Positions 35,791-43,932 of a stretch of 64,000 bases of DNA are shown here, in pieces. Source of the stretch: Ereboglobus sp. PH5-10 (lineage in GTDB: Bacteria; Verrucomicrobiota; Verrucomicrobiia; Opitutales; Opitutaceae). The stretch's first letter is position 1. Each line of letters opens with the position of its first letter. The position numbers and the translations under genes are program-made. The DNA is taken from NCBI RefSeq assembly GCF_029504735.1, contig NZ_JAQFIP010000011.1:62001-126000 (forward strand). Direction: 5' to 3'. The notes under the pieces were generated by a model that was not told where the DNA came from, searched no databases, and worked only from the letters and a program-made list of their open reading frames with translations.

Positions 35791-36978
35791 CGGGCACGGT
35801 TTGTCTTACCGCATCCGCCAACTCCCGGATCTTTCCGGATAAAATATAATCTCTGGGAGTTTTATTATTTAAATCTTCACACTTTGTTCCCAGCCATTTT
35901 ACAAAATCTGTCGTTGGCCTCAGCGTGTGCATTGCCTTGACGATTTCCTCGAACGGGGCGAGTGCCTTTTGAATGCCTGGGCTGCAAGGAGAGGGCTCAA
36001 TGGATAGGGGCGGTTTGCCAAGTAGTTTTGAAAATTCGGACACGTTGATGCCGTATATTTTTCCATTATTCTAACATCCAGCCGTCCGTTCTCGTTTCGA
36101 ATTGGCGATAGGTGCAGCTTGTCTTTTCCGCTGGAGCCCATGTGCAGGTAATATTCCATGATGAACTTGATGTAAGCAATGGCTTCTCTTTCGTTTTTTC
36201 CCGAGACACGACAGCATGTGACGCCATTGCGTGACAGAATCCAGCTCCCTCTTGACTTCCTCAGCGTCAAGGGCGCGTGCGCGTCATGGATAAACCATGG
36301 CGTGTCCGGCCAGATAGCCAAAATATCCTGGTGCGCCTTGATGCTGGCTTGCGCGCGTTCTTTATTCTTCGGGGTCAGCAAATGACAAAGTTCCGTTTTC
36401 GGAATCTCGGAATCCTCCAGAAACTCGAAGTAATTCATCAATAGGCGCGCCCTTGGCGCGGCAATGTATTTCTCACACGCTTTCCATTCGGGATAACGGC
36501 GGACGTATGCCGTTAATTCACGCGTTGATAGCGTCCGAAAATTGCCCCATGTCCATTCGAACGCCTTCATTTCCAATTCCGCAAGCGAAGCGGTATCCAA
36601 TGGTCTTACGGTTCGATACGAGGTTTTGTTCACAGGCTCTATGTAGCTGCTGTTGTAAGCACGAAACTCTTCCCGGATGATGTCGTTTTGGGCAAATTGT
36701 TTTGCATTCCACGCCATGGGCCCGATTCGCGTGGCGTAGTAGGTGTCCCCGGTGATGGGACGCCAGCGATAGCGCAAATAATACCGGTCGGAAAAATATA
36801 TAAGCATTAAAGCCCTGTTTTTGTTTATGACACCCCCGGCTTTGATTGCAAAAAAGTTAAGCGCCTGCGTGGTGGTGGTGCCTTTGAATTGAAAAGGCTC
36901 GGACAGGCAGCCGAGCGTGGCGTATGCCTCCCGGGATGCCGTCTGCTGAAATGTGCTCTTCGGTATTATATTAGGCAT
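35696..36978 (-). pseudogene. Panacea-type (DUF4065/SocA-like) antitoxin with extra C-terminal toxin-binding-like domain, frameshifted
   Basis: From the ATG at 36978, residues 1-180 match the Panacea antitoxin domain: RALMLIYFSDRYYLRYRWRP followed by ITGDTYYATRIGPM, then TWGNFRTLSTRELTAYVRRY, and RARLLMNYFEFLEDSE. A linker of about 120 residues follows. At a run of five A's (T's at 36058-36062 on +) the frame must slip by -1. The new frame reads on from IMEK as IYGINVSEFSKLLGKPPLS, then KALAPFEEIVKAMHTL, FVKWLG and KTPRDYILSGKIRELADAV, ending at 35696. That tail resembles the MbcA/ParS/Xre toxin-binding domain. Without the slip the protein ends in about 40 unrelated residues at 35920. It may be a single-base deletion, a sequencing error or programmed frameshifting. 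No partner toxin is adjacent. Confidence 0.6.
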
Positions 36979-37133
36979 TATTGAAAATTGTTATATATGC
37001 GCTCCAGTATCGCGGAAATCATCTAATCCCGGTAAATATCCAGCTATGGCTTCACGCTTACGATACCCGGGCGGTTCCTGGTCAACCCGCGCGTGGCTGG
37101 CCTCGATCCATACTTGAAGAAGTTCTGTATCGG

Positions 37134-37286
37134 TTAACGGTTCGATTGGGAGCCCTCTTGCTGATGGAAAACCGGCATTTTTAGCGAAATCATATCGTCC
37201 GCCGGGCAACCCGTCGCGTAAGCGAACGCCGTGCCGTCTGGAGTTAAGCCTGCAAAATGATCGGGTGTCAGATAAACGCCTAACAT
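37134..37286 (-). CDS. Short HipA N-terminal-domain-like ORF (probable truncated toxin)
   Basis: This 50-codon frame starts at 37286. Its ATG lies a few bases ahead of the HicB-like stop (37280-37282), giving an overlapping start/stop. It reads MLGVYLTPDHFAGLTPDGTA, then FAYA and ISLKMPVF. The order (short strand, GxLxxDG, FxY, then SLxMP) fits the N-terminal subdomain of HipA; the intact HipA at 30787 has FSYQ then VSLTMPL. The frame stops where the kinase core should begin. The downstream sequence to 36979 does not clearly continue it. It is probably a remnant, although translational coupling to the antitoxin gene is preserved. Confidence 0.45.
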   Translation of the reverse strand: MLGVYLTPDHFAGLTPDGTAFAYATGCPADDMISLKMPVFHQQEGSQSNR

Positions 37287-37660
37287 GCGGGCGGGCTCTG
37301 TCTGCGTTTGCAGGGTGGCTTGTTGAGAGTTGCAATAGCTTCATTAAAAGCGGCGTCGGCCTCGTCCAGTAGCCTTTCTCGTCTCAGGTCATGGGATGCG
37401 GCTCGGATGCGACGGGAGAAACCTTGTCCGCTGGCGCGCACTTGTTCCAGTGGCTGGTCGGGCGCAGGCGCGTCTTCACCGTCTGTTTCGAGGACGGCAA
37501 GCATTCCGCCGAGAGCGATGCGCGCCTCGGTAAGCGCTTCTTCCTCGGTGGCGCCGTCCGCTAGCAAGCCGCGAAACGCGGGCACACGGGCGAGGTAGCG
37601 TTGACGCTCCGCGCTCCACCCGACTATGACACGGTAATCGTCTATTGTTCTTTTTTTCAT
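37280..37660 (-). CDS. HicB-like antitoxin
   Basis: This 126-residue protein has an N-terminal HicB-type fold (DYRVIVGWSAERQRYLARVP, then FRGLLADGATEEEALTEARI and ALGGMLAVLETDGEDAPAP). It has a charged C-terminal tail in place of the usual DNA-binding helix-turn-helix. Its start codon overlaps the stop of the gene upstream (ATGA at 37657-37660). HicB proteins normally neutralise HicA mRNA interferases; no HicA is present here. The downstream partner instead looks like a HipA fragment. Confidence 0.7.
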   Translation of the reverse strand: MKKRTIDDYRVIVGWSAERQRYLARVPAFRGLLADGATEEEALTEARIALGGMLAVLETDGEDAPAPDQPLEQVRASGQGFSRRIRAASHDLRRERLLDEADAAFNEAIATLNKPPCKRRQSPPAC

Positions 37661-38094
37661 TTACCCCCGTAATGTTTGGGTAGTTTTCCTTCTTTTGTCA
37701 GGACTCCTAATCTAATCAAAAATTTCATATTTTCGGCGGGGGATGATCTGCGCAGGCGGTTTCTCTGGATTCGCAGGAGGAGCAATTCCCTTTTTTGTTT
37801 CGCGGCACGGGAGGTGTTTTCGAGTCGGAATACGAATCTGCCGTTTACGACAGTTTTCTCAAAAATTTTGACCTGACTGATCAGGATTGCGAGATAGTCC
37901 TTTTGGTCGGGCGTCAATTTTTTGCCGGCGAGCGCGTCAATCATTTCGATGGTATTGTCGTAGGCGGTTTCGTCGTGGATTGGCCGGAGCAGGAGGATAT
38001 TTGCAAGACCTCCGTAGGTTTTTGGGAGGCGCTTGGGGAATCTTTTGGGAATCGTTTTCAGGGTTCGTGATTTCGTTGATTTTGTGCGTTTCAT
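37657..38094 (-). CDS. HigA-like antitoxin, degenerate C-terminus
   Basis: This 145-residue protein has a basic N-terminus. A segment (LPKTYGGLANILLLRPIHDE, then YDNTIEMIDALAGKKLTPDQ, KDYLAILISQVKIFEK) matches the pre-HTH region of HigA-type antitoxins (RPIxxxxxYxxA...YLxxLxxLVxxYE). The part after it keeps an SPAENMKFL-like stretch, where HigA has its PVEALxFLM lead-in, but no complete helix-turn-helix follows. It overlaps the HicB-like gene by four bases (ATGA), so both are one translationally coupled unit. Function as an antitoxin is doubtful and no HigB is adjacent. Confidence 0.45.
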   Translation of the reverse strand: MKRTKSTKSRTLKTIPKRFPKRLPKTYGGLANILLLRPIHDETAYDNTIEMIDALAGKKLTPDQKDYLAILISQVKIFEKTVVNGRFVFRLENTSRAAKQKRELLLLRIQRNRLRRSSPAENMKFLIRLGVLTKEGKLPKHYGGK

Positions 38095-38109
38095 ATTGTG
38101 ATTATATGC

Positions 38110-38721
38110 TCATCTTGCGCCCTGTGGCTTGATTTCCGGTGAGAGATTTTCGTTCGGAGCCATCCTTCTTGTTTCAATGCCATAATCGCCCTCCATACGC
38201 GGCCCCGGCGTCGAGGGTAAACCCACGTTTGTCGCTCCGTTCCAGATTACCGCGTCAAAGCGCTCAACCCAGCCGCTTATAATATCGGGATTGTTGGCCG
38301 ACAAATGTCCATGATGGCTCGCCTTGTCCTCCTCGAGGAGGAATCGTTTTTCATCAACAATGCAGAAATTAATGTGCAAATCCCTCGGGTTCGCGTTCTC
38401 GCACACAGTTTTAAGCTGGATGCCGTGTCTTTTGATAACATCCATGAACTCCCTGTCATCGCCGTTGGGATTTTGATCCTGAATGACAATGGTGAAAACA
38501 ACGCCCCTGTTCGCGGCATCGCAGACAGCCTTGGCAAGCGCCGGGCTCGCGAATATTTCGCCGTCCAGCCTTTCACTTAAAATGCGGACGGTCTTTTGGG
38601 CGCTTTTAATAAATTGATGGATTATGATTGATGCCTGTTTGGATCTCCAGCATTGCGCAACCAGGGGGGACTCTTCCACGATAAGGTTTTTAATGAATTT
38701 ATTGTAATCGGATTTTTTCAT
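38110..38721 (-). CDS. Uncharacterised protein, possibly phospholipase-D-like fold
   Basis: This 203-residue protein is not confidently recognised. The segments ASIIIHQFIKSAQKTVRILS, GVVFTIVIQDQNPNGDDREF, and HINFCIVDEKRFLLEEDKAS resemble the strand order of a PLD-superfamily domain, where HxK would normally sit in the last of these. Here it reads HINFCIVDEK, so catalysis by the usual HKD chemistry is unlikely. It sits 15 bp upstream of the HigA-like gene on the same strand and may lead that operon. Roles in a toxin-antitoxin or defence unit are speculative. Confidence 0.4.
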   Translation of the reverse strand: MKKSDYNKFIKNLIVEESPLVAQCWRSKQASIIIHQFIKSAQKTVRILSERLDGEIFASPALAKAVCDAANRGVVFTIVIQDQNPNGDDREFMDVIKRHGIQLKTVCENANPRDLHINFCIVDEKRFLLEEDKASHHGHLSANNPDIISGWVERFDAVIWNGATNVGLPSTPGPRMEGDYGIETRRMAPNENLSPEIKPQGAR

Positions 38722-39628
38722 ATCAGCACCTGCTCCGGGTTTTTCAAGAGAGCACCCACGTCACAGGTTGTTTAAACCGGGCACCCGGTCATGGATTGGT
38801 TTATCATACGGAGGAATTCGGAGGAGTTTTCCGATGAGGGCATGCAGGCTCGCCCGAAACTTGAGGAAGTTGTTTTTGTTCTCCGGCTTTTCGAAAAAAT
38901 GACTCCAAAGGTGTCGGGCAGGCGGTTTGTTGGAAGGATGTGTCATGTGTGCTTGGAATGGGAGTTGATGGCGGCGGGGCACATGCCGCCAAGTGTCGCG
39001 ATGGGTTCTGTATTCCGTCGCAATCAAGATGCCGGTTGAAGGCCAGCGGCTTAAACATGGCTCCACTGGCATCCCTATATAGACGAGACTGGAAATTTAA
39101 TTATTTTTTAGTAGATGATCCCGTTGGTGGAGTGATTTGTGTATTGATGCAAGATTTTTTTGAAAATTTATAGACATCCAGATTCGCAGAAACGAATTTC
39201 TGGAAAAGTTTTCTTAAACAAACTTATATTCAATGATTCTCACTCTAAACATTTTTAAAGTTACATGCGGTTATAATCATAGGTTTCCCTCGGAAAAATG
39301 AAACTTTCATATCGACCTGGATCTTAACTTCAGATTGGCATTGATAGGTTTTAATGTGATGTTTTTCAACCTGATTGAAACATTCATTTAACATTCAGCG
39401 CTATTGAATGTTTTCGCCTGAAAATGTTTTTGCTGAAATGTTCCAATCTCACCCTGGAAGTTTTTTGACCAAACTTATGTTGCTATTTTAACCGTTCATT
39501 GTCCGTTAAAGATTATTTGTGTTTAATATTTTAATAAGGTTATTTTTGATTTTCATTATTTATAGTTGACCTCGGAAAAAATGCTACGATGTCGCATGAA
39601 AAATGCGCGCCGTGCGGAACACGCGGGG
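38722..39628. other. Gene-poor accessory stretch, right half strongly AT-rich
   Basis: No frame here shows recognisable protein similarity. The left part (to about 39080) is GC-rich, with short frames on both strands (the longest 103 codons, 38761-39072 on -) that look like chance or relics. The right part (39080-39590) is markedly AT-rich and has many short stops in all frames. I see no promoter or RNA that I can name. Confidence 0.5.
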
Positions 39629-39651
39629 GTCGCGGCCCGAAGGACCGCGAC
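39629..39651 (-). terminator. Hairpin downstream of the unknown gene at 39672
   Basis: Arms GTCGCGG (39629-39635) and CCGCGAC (39645-39651) enclose a CCCGAAGGA loop. It lies 20 bp after the minus-strand stop codon at 39672, so it is a likely transcription terminator, though without a long T-tract. Confidence 0.5.
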
Positions 39652-39671
39652 TCTCGCGTCGCCACATCTGC

Positions 39672-40826
39672 TCAGATGCAATCGTCCGGAAGCGGCAAAA
39701 GCTCCACCCATCCGAACGTCTCGATGATTTTTTCCTTCGCAATGCGCCGTTTCACCGCCGGCAGTTTTCCGAACTCATCCGCCTCCGGCCATGTCCCCGA
39801 GGTGAAAGCTCCAAACCTGTCGGTGACGAAGGAATAAAAGGGATTCACGCCCTGCGACGGCGGCGATTCCATCTCGACGATTTTGTCCAGGAGGTTGTTG
39901 ACGATGACACTTTCGGCTTTCGTCAGCCCGGTGGTTTCCGTCGCGTCATCGCCCGCCTCGACCCACTGGAAGGCGTCCTCGATTTTGTCCGCCTTCCAGA
40001 TGGCCCTCAAAATCGCCGGCAGGCGCAGCCACACCTCGTGGGAGATTTCGCGCTCGAGCCTGGTTCTGGCGTGGAAGTAGGCGTCAACCTGCCATTCGAT
40101 GTCGGGCTGGTCCGGCAGCGCGTCGAAGAACTCTCGAAATGACTCAAGGAACGCTTGGTCAAGGCTGCGATGCTTGTGATCGGGCCGTCGCAAGGCGCCA
40201 TGTTCATCGGGACGGATTTCGACGAGCGCGTGGGTGACGCCACCGTCCCCCGTGAGCGATTTGCCCTCAAGGAAAGTGCGAACCTCGCTGGCAAACTCCT
40301 CGCGTGTCATCGTGGTGAAGAGCGAGGATGCGATGAGGTTGAGCACCTCGTGACGTCGCACGAGTATCCAGCGATCCTCGGTCGTGGATTCATCCGGGGG
40401 AGACTTGAGGTTCGCCCTCATCGCGATGATCATGGCGTCGATTGATTTGTATGGCACGACGCAGACGGTGTAGGCCCAGCCCTCGTCGGGAGTGAAGTCT
40501 ATCGCGATGCCGTAGAGCCGGGTAAACGCGGTGCCATCCGCGCTGATGGTGAGTGTGTCGAAGCGCAACTCCAATGCCGCGTCGCGGTCGGAGCGTTTCG
40601 TCCCGGGGTCCGGAGAGACGATGCGTTCGAGCGTTTTGACTTGGGCGGCTGTCGGAGTGAATCCGTCGAACATGGCGGCCTTCGTGAGAGCGGCGCGGCG
40701 CTCGCCGCCGGTTGATGTTTGCGCGGTTTGGGCCGCGCGAAAAAGGCGCAGGAATCCCTCCGGCGCCAGTTTGATTTCCCCTGTTTCGGTGACGAACTTC
40801 AGGGGGACGTTGTGTTGTATATTCAT
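39672..40826 (-). CDS. Uncharacterised protein, 384 residues
   Basis: I do not recognise a family. The frame is well populated and ends at a stop followed by a hairpin. The sequence is acidic overall, without a signal peptide or membrane segment. It has an aromatic central strand region (RLYGIAIDFTPDEGWAYTVC, VVPYKSIDAM) and a helical C-terminal half (HEVWLRLPAILRAIWKADKI, KAESVIVNNLLDKIVEMESP) ending ETFGWVELLPLPDDC. It is a lone gene between a hairpin and the divergent ISL3-like gene. GC content resembles the core genome. Confidence 0.7.
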   Translation of the reverse strand: MNIQHNVPLKFVTETGEIKLAPEGFLRLFRAAQTAQTSTGGERRAALTKAAMFDGFTPTAAQVKTLERIVSPDPGTKRSDRDAALELRFDTLTISADGTAFTRLYGIAIDFTPDEGWAYTVCVVPYKSIDAMIIAMRANLKSPPDESTTEDRWILVRRHEVLNLIASSLFTTMTREEFASEVRTFLEGKSLTGDGGVTHALVEIRPDEHGALRRPDHKHRSLDQAFLESFREFFDALPDQPDIEWQVDAYFHARTRLEREISHEVWLRLPAILRAIWKADKIEDAFQWVEAGDDATETTGLTKAESVIVNNLLDKIVEMESPPSQGVNPFYSFVTDRFGAFTSGTWPEADEFGKLPAVKRRIAKEKIIETFGWVELLPLPDDCI

Positions 40827-40920
40827 GTGTTTAAGAAAGCCCCCCGCACGAACCCCACCGCCGCGGATTGCGGACGGTTATAAAAGAGCCATGCAAGGGG
40901 CGATCAGCCCAACACACCCG

Positions 40921-40953
40921 CGCAAACCGCAGCCCGAAGGGCTGCGGTTTGCG
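40921..40953. repeat. Perfect 15-bp hairpin with GAA loop
   Basis: Arms 40921-40935 and 40939-40953 are perfectly complementary (CGCAAACCGCAGCCC on the left) and close on a GAA triloop, followed by an A-rich run. It lies between two divergent genes, downstream of neither, so it is not an obvious terminator for a known gene. Similar C-GAA-G loops close the hairpins at 39629 and 48084. Confidence 0.65.
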
Positions 40954-41060
40954 ACAAAAAACATATAACATTTTGAATATAAATATTTTAATTAATCAAA
41001 AGAGGTTCCTCGCTATTTTGAGTGGAAAGAGGGGACAGTAGTCAAAAGCTGAGGGGAACA

Positions 41061-41798
41061 ATGACACCGGAAAATCTATTTCATCAATTACTGGGACTTG
41101 GGGACGAATGGCGGGTGAGCCGTTGCGAGTTTGAAGCGGAGCAAGGGGAGGTGAACCTATGGGTCGAGGAGCTTCCGCACTTTTGGGTGGTGGAGAGCGC
41201 GAGGCAAAAGCAGAGGGTGAGGATTTACGACTACACCAAGGAGCTGGAATGGCGCCATCTCAATGTGTTCGAGCACCATTGCGTGTTGCGTTGCCAGCTG
41301 CCGCGAGGCAGGCGGGAAGATGGAAGTGTCTATCGGGTGATCCGCACGTCCGGTTTGATGAGGGACGGGAGCGGCAGGTTGAACCACTTCCTGCTGCTTC
41401 TGCCTACTCTACAATATATTCTTTTATATAAACCAACCGCGGATGCCAAAAAGCCCTTCGTGGCGGGTCTCGTGGATGTCGAAACCTTGCGCAAAAAATA
41501 CGCTGCATCTACGCCCGAATCTGCCAGTGTGACGGCGGCAAATGCAGCCTCGGTTAAACCAAAAGCAAACGGCAGAGAGGCCATGCCGCATCCGCATACG
41601 GACGACACCTCCACACCCAAACCGACGAACACTGCGCTGGCCGCGCCGCACACCAACGGGAAGGCCGCCTCAAAAATCGAATTGCAAACAACGCCAAAAC
41701 CCAGAATGCGCAGAAGCAAAAACACTAATGATAAGAACCAGACCGATTTCGGACTGTGTTTCGGCGACGCATCCGGTGGCCTTTTCGACCGAACCTGA
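41061..41798 (+). CDS. Stand-alone protein derived from an ISL3-type transposase N-terminal domain
   Basis: The start at 41061 (MTPENLFHQLLGLGDEWRVS) gives 245 residues. Residues 1-110 follow the N-terminal domain of ISL3 transposases: LLGLGDEWRV, then IYDYTKELEWRHLNVFEHHC and VLRCQLPRGR. The zinc-binding CxxC pair before this stretch is missing (WVVESARQKQRV). No catalytic domain follows. Instead there is a helix-rich section and a low-complexity Ala/Pro/Thr/Lys tail. The frame is intact and has its own terminator. It is either a decayed transposase end or a domesticated DNA-binding protein. Confidence 0.55.
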   Translation: MTPENLFHQLLGLGDEWRVSRCEFEAEQGEVNLWVEELPHFWVVESARQKQRVRIYDYTKELEWRHLNVFEHHCVLRCQLPRGRREDGSVYRVIRTSGLMRDGSGRLNHFLLLLPTLQYILLYKPTADAKKPFVAGLVDVETLRKKYAASTPESASVTAANAASVKPKANGREAMPHPHTDDTSTPKPTNTALAAPHTNGKAASKIELQTTPKPRMRRSKNTNDKNQTDFGLCFGDASGGLFDRT

Positions 41799-41818
41799 GC
41801 CAAAATGCGCCCGCAATG

Positions 41819-41851
41819 CCCCCGAAGCCTCGCGCTTCGGGGGTGTTTTTT
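41819..41851 (+). terminator. Rho-independent terminator after the ISL3-like gene
   Basis: A 10-bp perfect stem (CCCCCGAAGC 41819-41828, GCTTCGGGGG 41834-41843) with a CTCGC loop is followed by TGTTTTTT. It lies 20 bp after the stop at 41798 and between convergent genes. Confidence 0.9.
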
Positions 41852-41885
41852 GTCCATTCAAAATTGCTCCGGAACCCGCCCGCCC

Positions 41886-43370
41886 TCAGTCAAGAATCGC
41901 CGGCAGGCCAAATGGAGCGGCATGTTCGTCGAGCGCCTTGGTGCCGCGGAAATATTCGTGGGTTTTTTCAAACGACTCGAATGGCATGCGGCTGTTTAGC
42001 TCAATGAGCTTGTGGCCAAACGCGATGAAGGGCTCGGCGTCGCTTCGCAACGTGAGCGCCTCCAGCACCGTCAAATAATCGCTGCGGAAAGAAGTGGGGA
42101 TGATCAGGCGCATCCGGCCCGCCGCCTCCAGATCCGCATTCATGCAAAGGCGCGAGATGCGTCCGTTGCCATCGTTGAAGGGATGCACCTCCGCCATGAG
42201 AAACAGCACGTAAAGCGCCCTCGCGACCGGCGACGGCAACGCGCGTCCCAGCGTCCATCCGCGCGCGAGTGTTTCAACAACGAGCTCCGGCGCGACAAAC
42301 ACCCGCGAGCCGACCTCGTTGTTTCGCGTCTTGAGGACACCCGGCTCGACCGACGCCCTGCCGGCCATCATGCGGGCATGGCGTCGTTTTATGAGGTCGA
42401 TCAACTCGGACGGGCTTTCCGTCACCGCCGCGCTGATATTGGGATCGGCGACAAGCCGATAGGTTTCGCGCACATCGTGAGCGTCCTCGGGACGCGCGCT
42501 TTGCAGGCGCCCGGCCGCCGCGCCGGCGTAAACAATTGATTGCGCTTCCTCGACGGTGAATTTTGTGCCCTCGATGAAGTTCGAGAAATACGCTTCCCAA
42601 AAGGCTCGGTTGTCGAACTCCGGGGCCGGGGGCGCCGGCAGCTCCTTGAATGCTTCCGCCGCGAGGCGCGCGTGAAGGTTGCGGAAAAGAATGTCCCGCT
42701 CGGGGTCGTAAGGTTTTCCGTGGGCGCGCGAACGCGAAAGGTCGCTTGTGAGCCGGTAGGCGGAACGCCGCCCCAGCAATGCGTCGGCCAGATTTTGAAA
42801 TTCCCGCTGTTCATTTTGCCAGCCAAGCCGCTCCGCCACTCCGGCTGTGCGCGTCCGCATCTGTTCAAGCCAGTCCGTGCCGAAGATGCGAATTTGGCGG
42901 TCAATCCAGTGCTCAAGTTCGGATTTCGAGAGGATTTTTGGTTCATCCCCGGCGCGCGCGCGCGCAATTTGCATGTTCTCCAAAAGCGCGCGCGGCTGGC
43001 TTGCGGTGAATAGCTTTTCGCTGTCGCCAAATGTCACCGGAATGTCGTCGGGTTGCGCCGCCGGGCCTCGCCAAAGCCGGATTTCCAAACCGGGCAACTT
43101 GCGCACGGGAGCCACCGCGTCCGGCACGCTTACATGAAGTTTGCCCGCAGGTGACGGTTTGTTGTCGATTGCAGAGCGATGGCTGATCACCGCGCCCGGA
43201 TAAAAATGCGCGATAATCTCCAGGCGGTGCCGCTGCACGATAGTTTCGACAGGCGAGGTCATGTCGTCCGTGTAAATCTTCGTGGCAATTTTTCGCAGTT
43301 TTCCGGATGCGACTGCACGGGCGACTTTACTGGAGCGGATTGGATCGGATGAGCCGAAGATCAGGGACAT
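41886..43370 (-). CDS. Fic-domain protein with N-terminal winged-helix-like region
   Basis: The start at 43370 (MSLIFGSSDPIRSSKVARAV) gives 494 residues; the longer frame to 43445 adds AT-rich leader sequence. Residues 1-100 resemble the winged-helix region found in AbiEi-like and related proteins (SGKLRKIATKIYTDDMTSPV, AVISHRSAID). The Fic core has the active-site loop HPFNDGNGRISR with His at about residue 396. An (S/T)xxxE(G/N) motif lies upstream in SNFIEGTKF, the inhibitory helix of class II Fic enzymes. Fic proteins transfer AMP or other phosphate-containing groups to protein hydroxyls. The motif set is complete, so an active, self-inhibited enzyme is expected; the target is unknown. 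Confidence 0.9.
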   Translation of the reverse strand: MSLIFGSSDPIRSSKVARAVASGKLRKIATKIYTDDMTSPVETIVQRHRLEIIAHFYPGAVISHRSAIDNKPSPAGKLHVSVPDAVAPVRKLPGLEIRLWRGPAAQPDDIPVTFGDSEKLFTASQPRALLENMQIARARAGDEPKILSKSELEHWIDRQIRIFGTDWLEQMRTRTAGVAERLGWQNEQREFQNLADALLGRRSAYRLTSDLSRSRAHGKPYDPERDILFRNLHARLAAEAFKELPAPPAPEFDNRAFWEAYFSNFIEGTKFTVEEAQSIVYAGAAAGRLQSARPEDAHDVRETYRLVADPNISAAVTESPSELIDLIKRRHARMMAGRASVEPGVLKTRNNEVGSRVFVAPELVVETLARGWTLGRALPSPVARALYVLFLMAEVHPFNDGNGRISRLCMNADLEAAGRMRLIIPTSFRSDYLTVLEALTLRSDAEPFIAFGHKLIELNSRMPFESFEKTHEYFRGTKALDEHAAPFGLPAILD

Positions 43371-43932
43371 AAATTTTCTATAGTTGGAGCATTGAAACAG
43401 ACATGGTATGTTAAATTTCATATAAATAAAGGATAGATATGCCAATTTTCACAATAATAAACTGCTGATCGAGAGGACATTTGTCCTGAAGGCGGAGGCA
43501 AGAAATCTCGAAAATAGTCGTCGATATCATCGAAAAAGAAGAATTTAAGATGATTAGAAGTTAAATGTGTAAACTTTCATCGCATTTGAGCAATTATGAC
43601 GCTCAACGCCACGTCTATGCTTCGGTGCACCCAACCTCAACAGGGTGCCAAGCGGCGAACAAGCCGGGCAGCACCGCCGCCGCCACCGGACGAGCTGTTA
43701 TTGCCGCCGGTGTTGCCGCTACTTGTGGTGACGGTCAACTGTCGCCCGAATATGTATGAGTCTGGGCACAATGTGTCCGGCGTTGCGAGAATTGTTTCAG
43801 TGAAACATCATGGGACGTAAACTGCGTTGTGTTGTGCAACGACGGGCAAGGTAGAGTTTCGTTATACCCGTTTGATGCCTTCACTATTATAAATGTGATG
43901 TTTCATTGAAACACCATTACTCATCACGTGTT
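43371..43932. promoter_or_regulatory. Intergenic region with two GTTTC-N3-GAAAC palindromes
   Basis: No supported gene lies here. Two perfect 15-bp palindromes of the form TGTTTCA-N-TGAAACA are at 43793-43807 and 43899-43913. A lone half-site, TGTTTCAC, is at 43929-43936 next to the stop of the proline-rich gene. The half-site resembles chromosomal parS (TGTTTCACGTGAAACA), but the spacing is one base shorter. They lie just beyond the last gene of the operon that encodes a ParB-like protein. Confidence 0.6.

Noticed and set aside
36058-36062. Confident call of programmed -1 frameshifting in the Panacea gene
   Set aside because: The five-A run is not a canonical slippery heptamer with a clear downstream stem; a simple deletion explains it equally well.
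38761-39072. 103-codon minus-strand frame
   Set aside because: No recognisable domain, several equally long frames overlap it, and no ribosome-binding site was evident.
43565-43820. Small plus-strand frames near the parS-like sites
   Set aside because: Low complexity, mutually overlapping frames, no similarity; the region is better read as regulatory.
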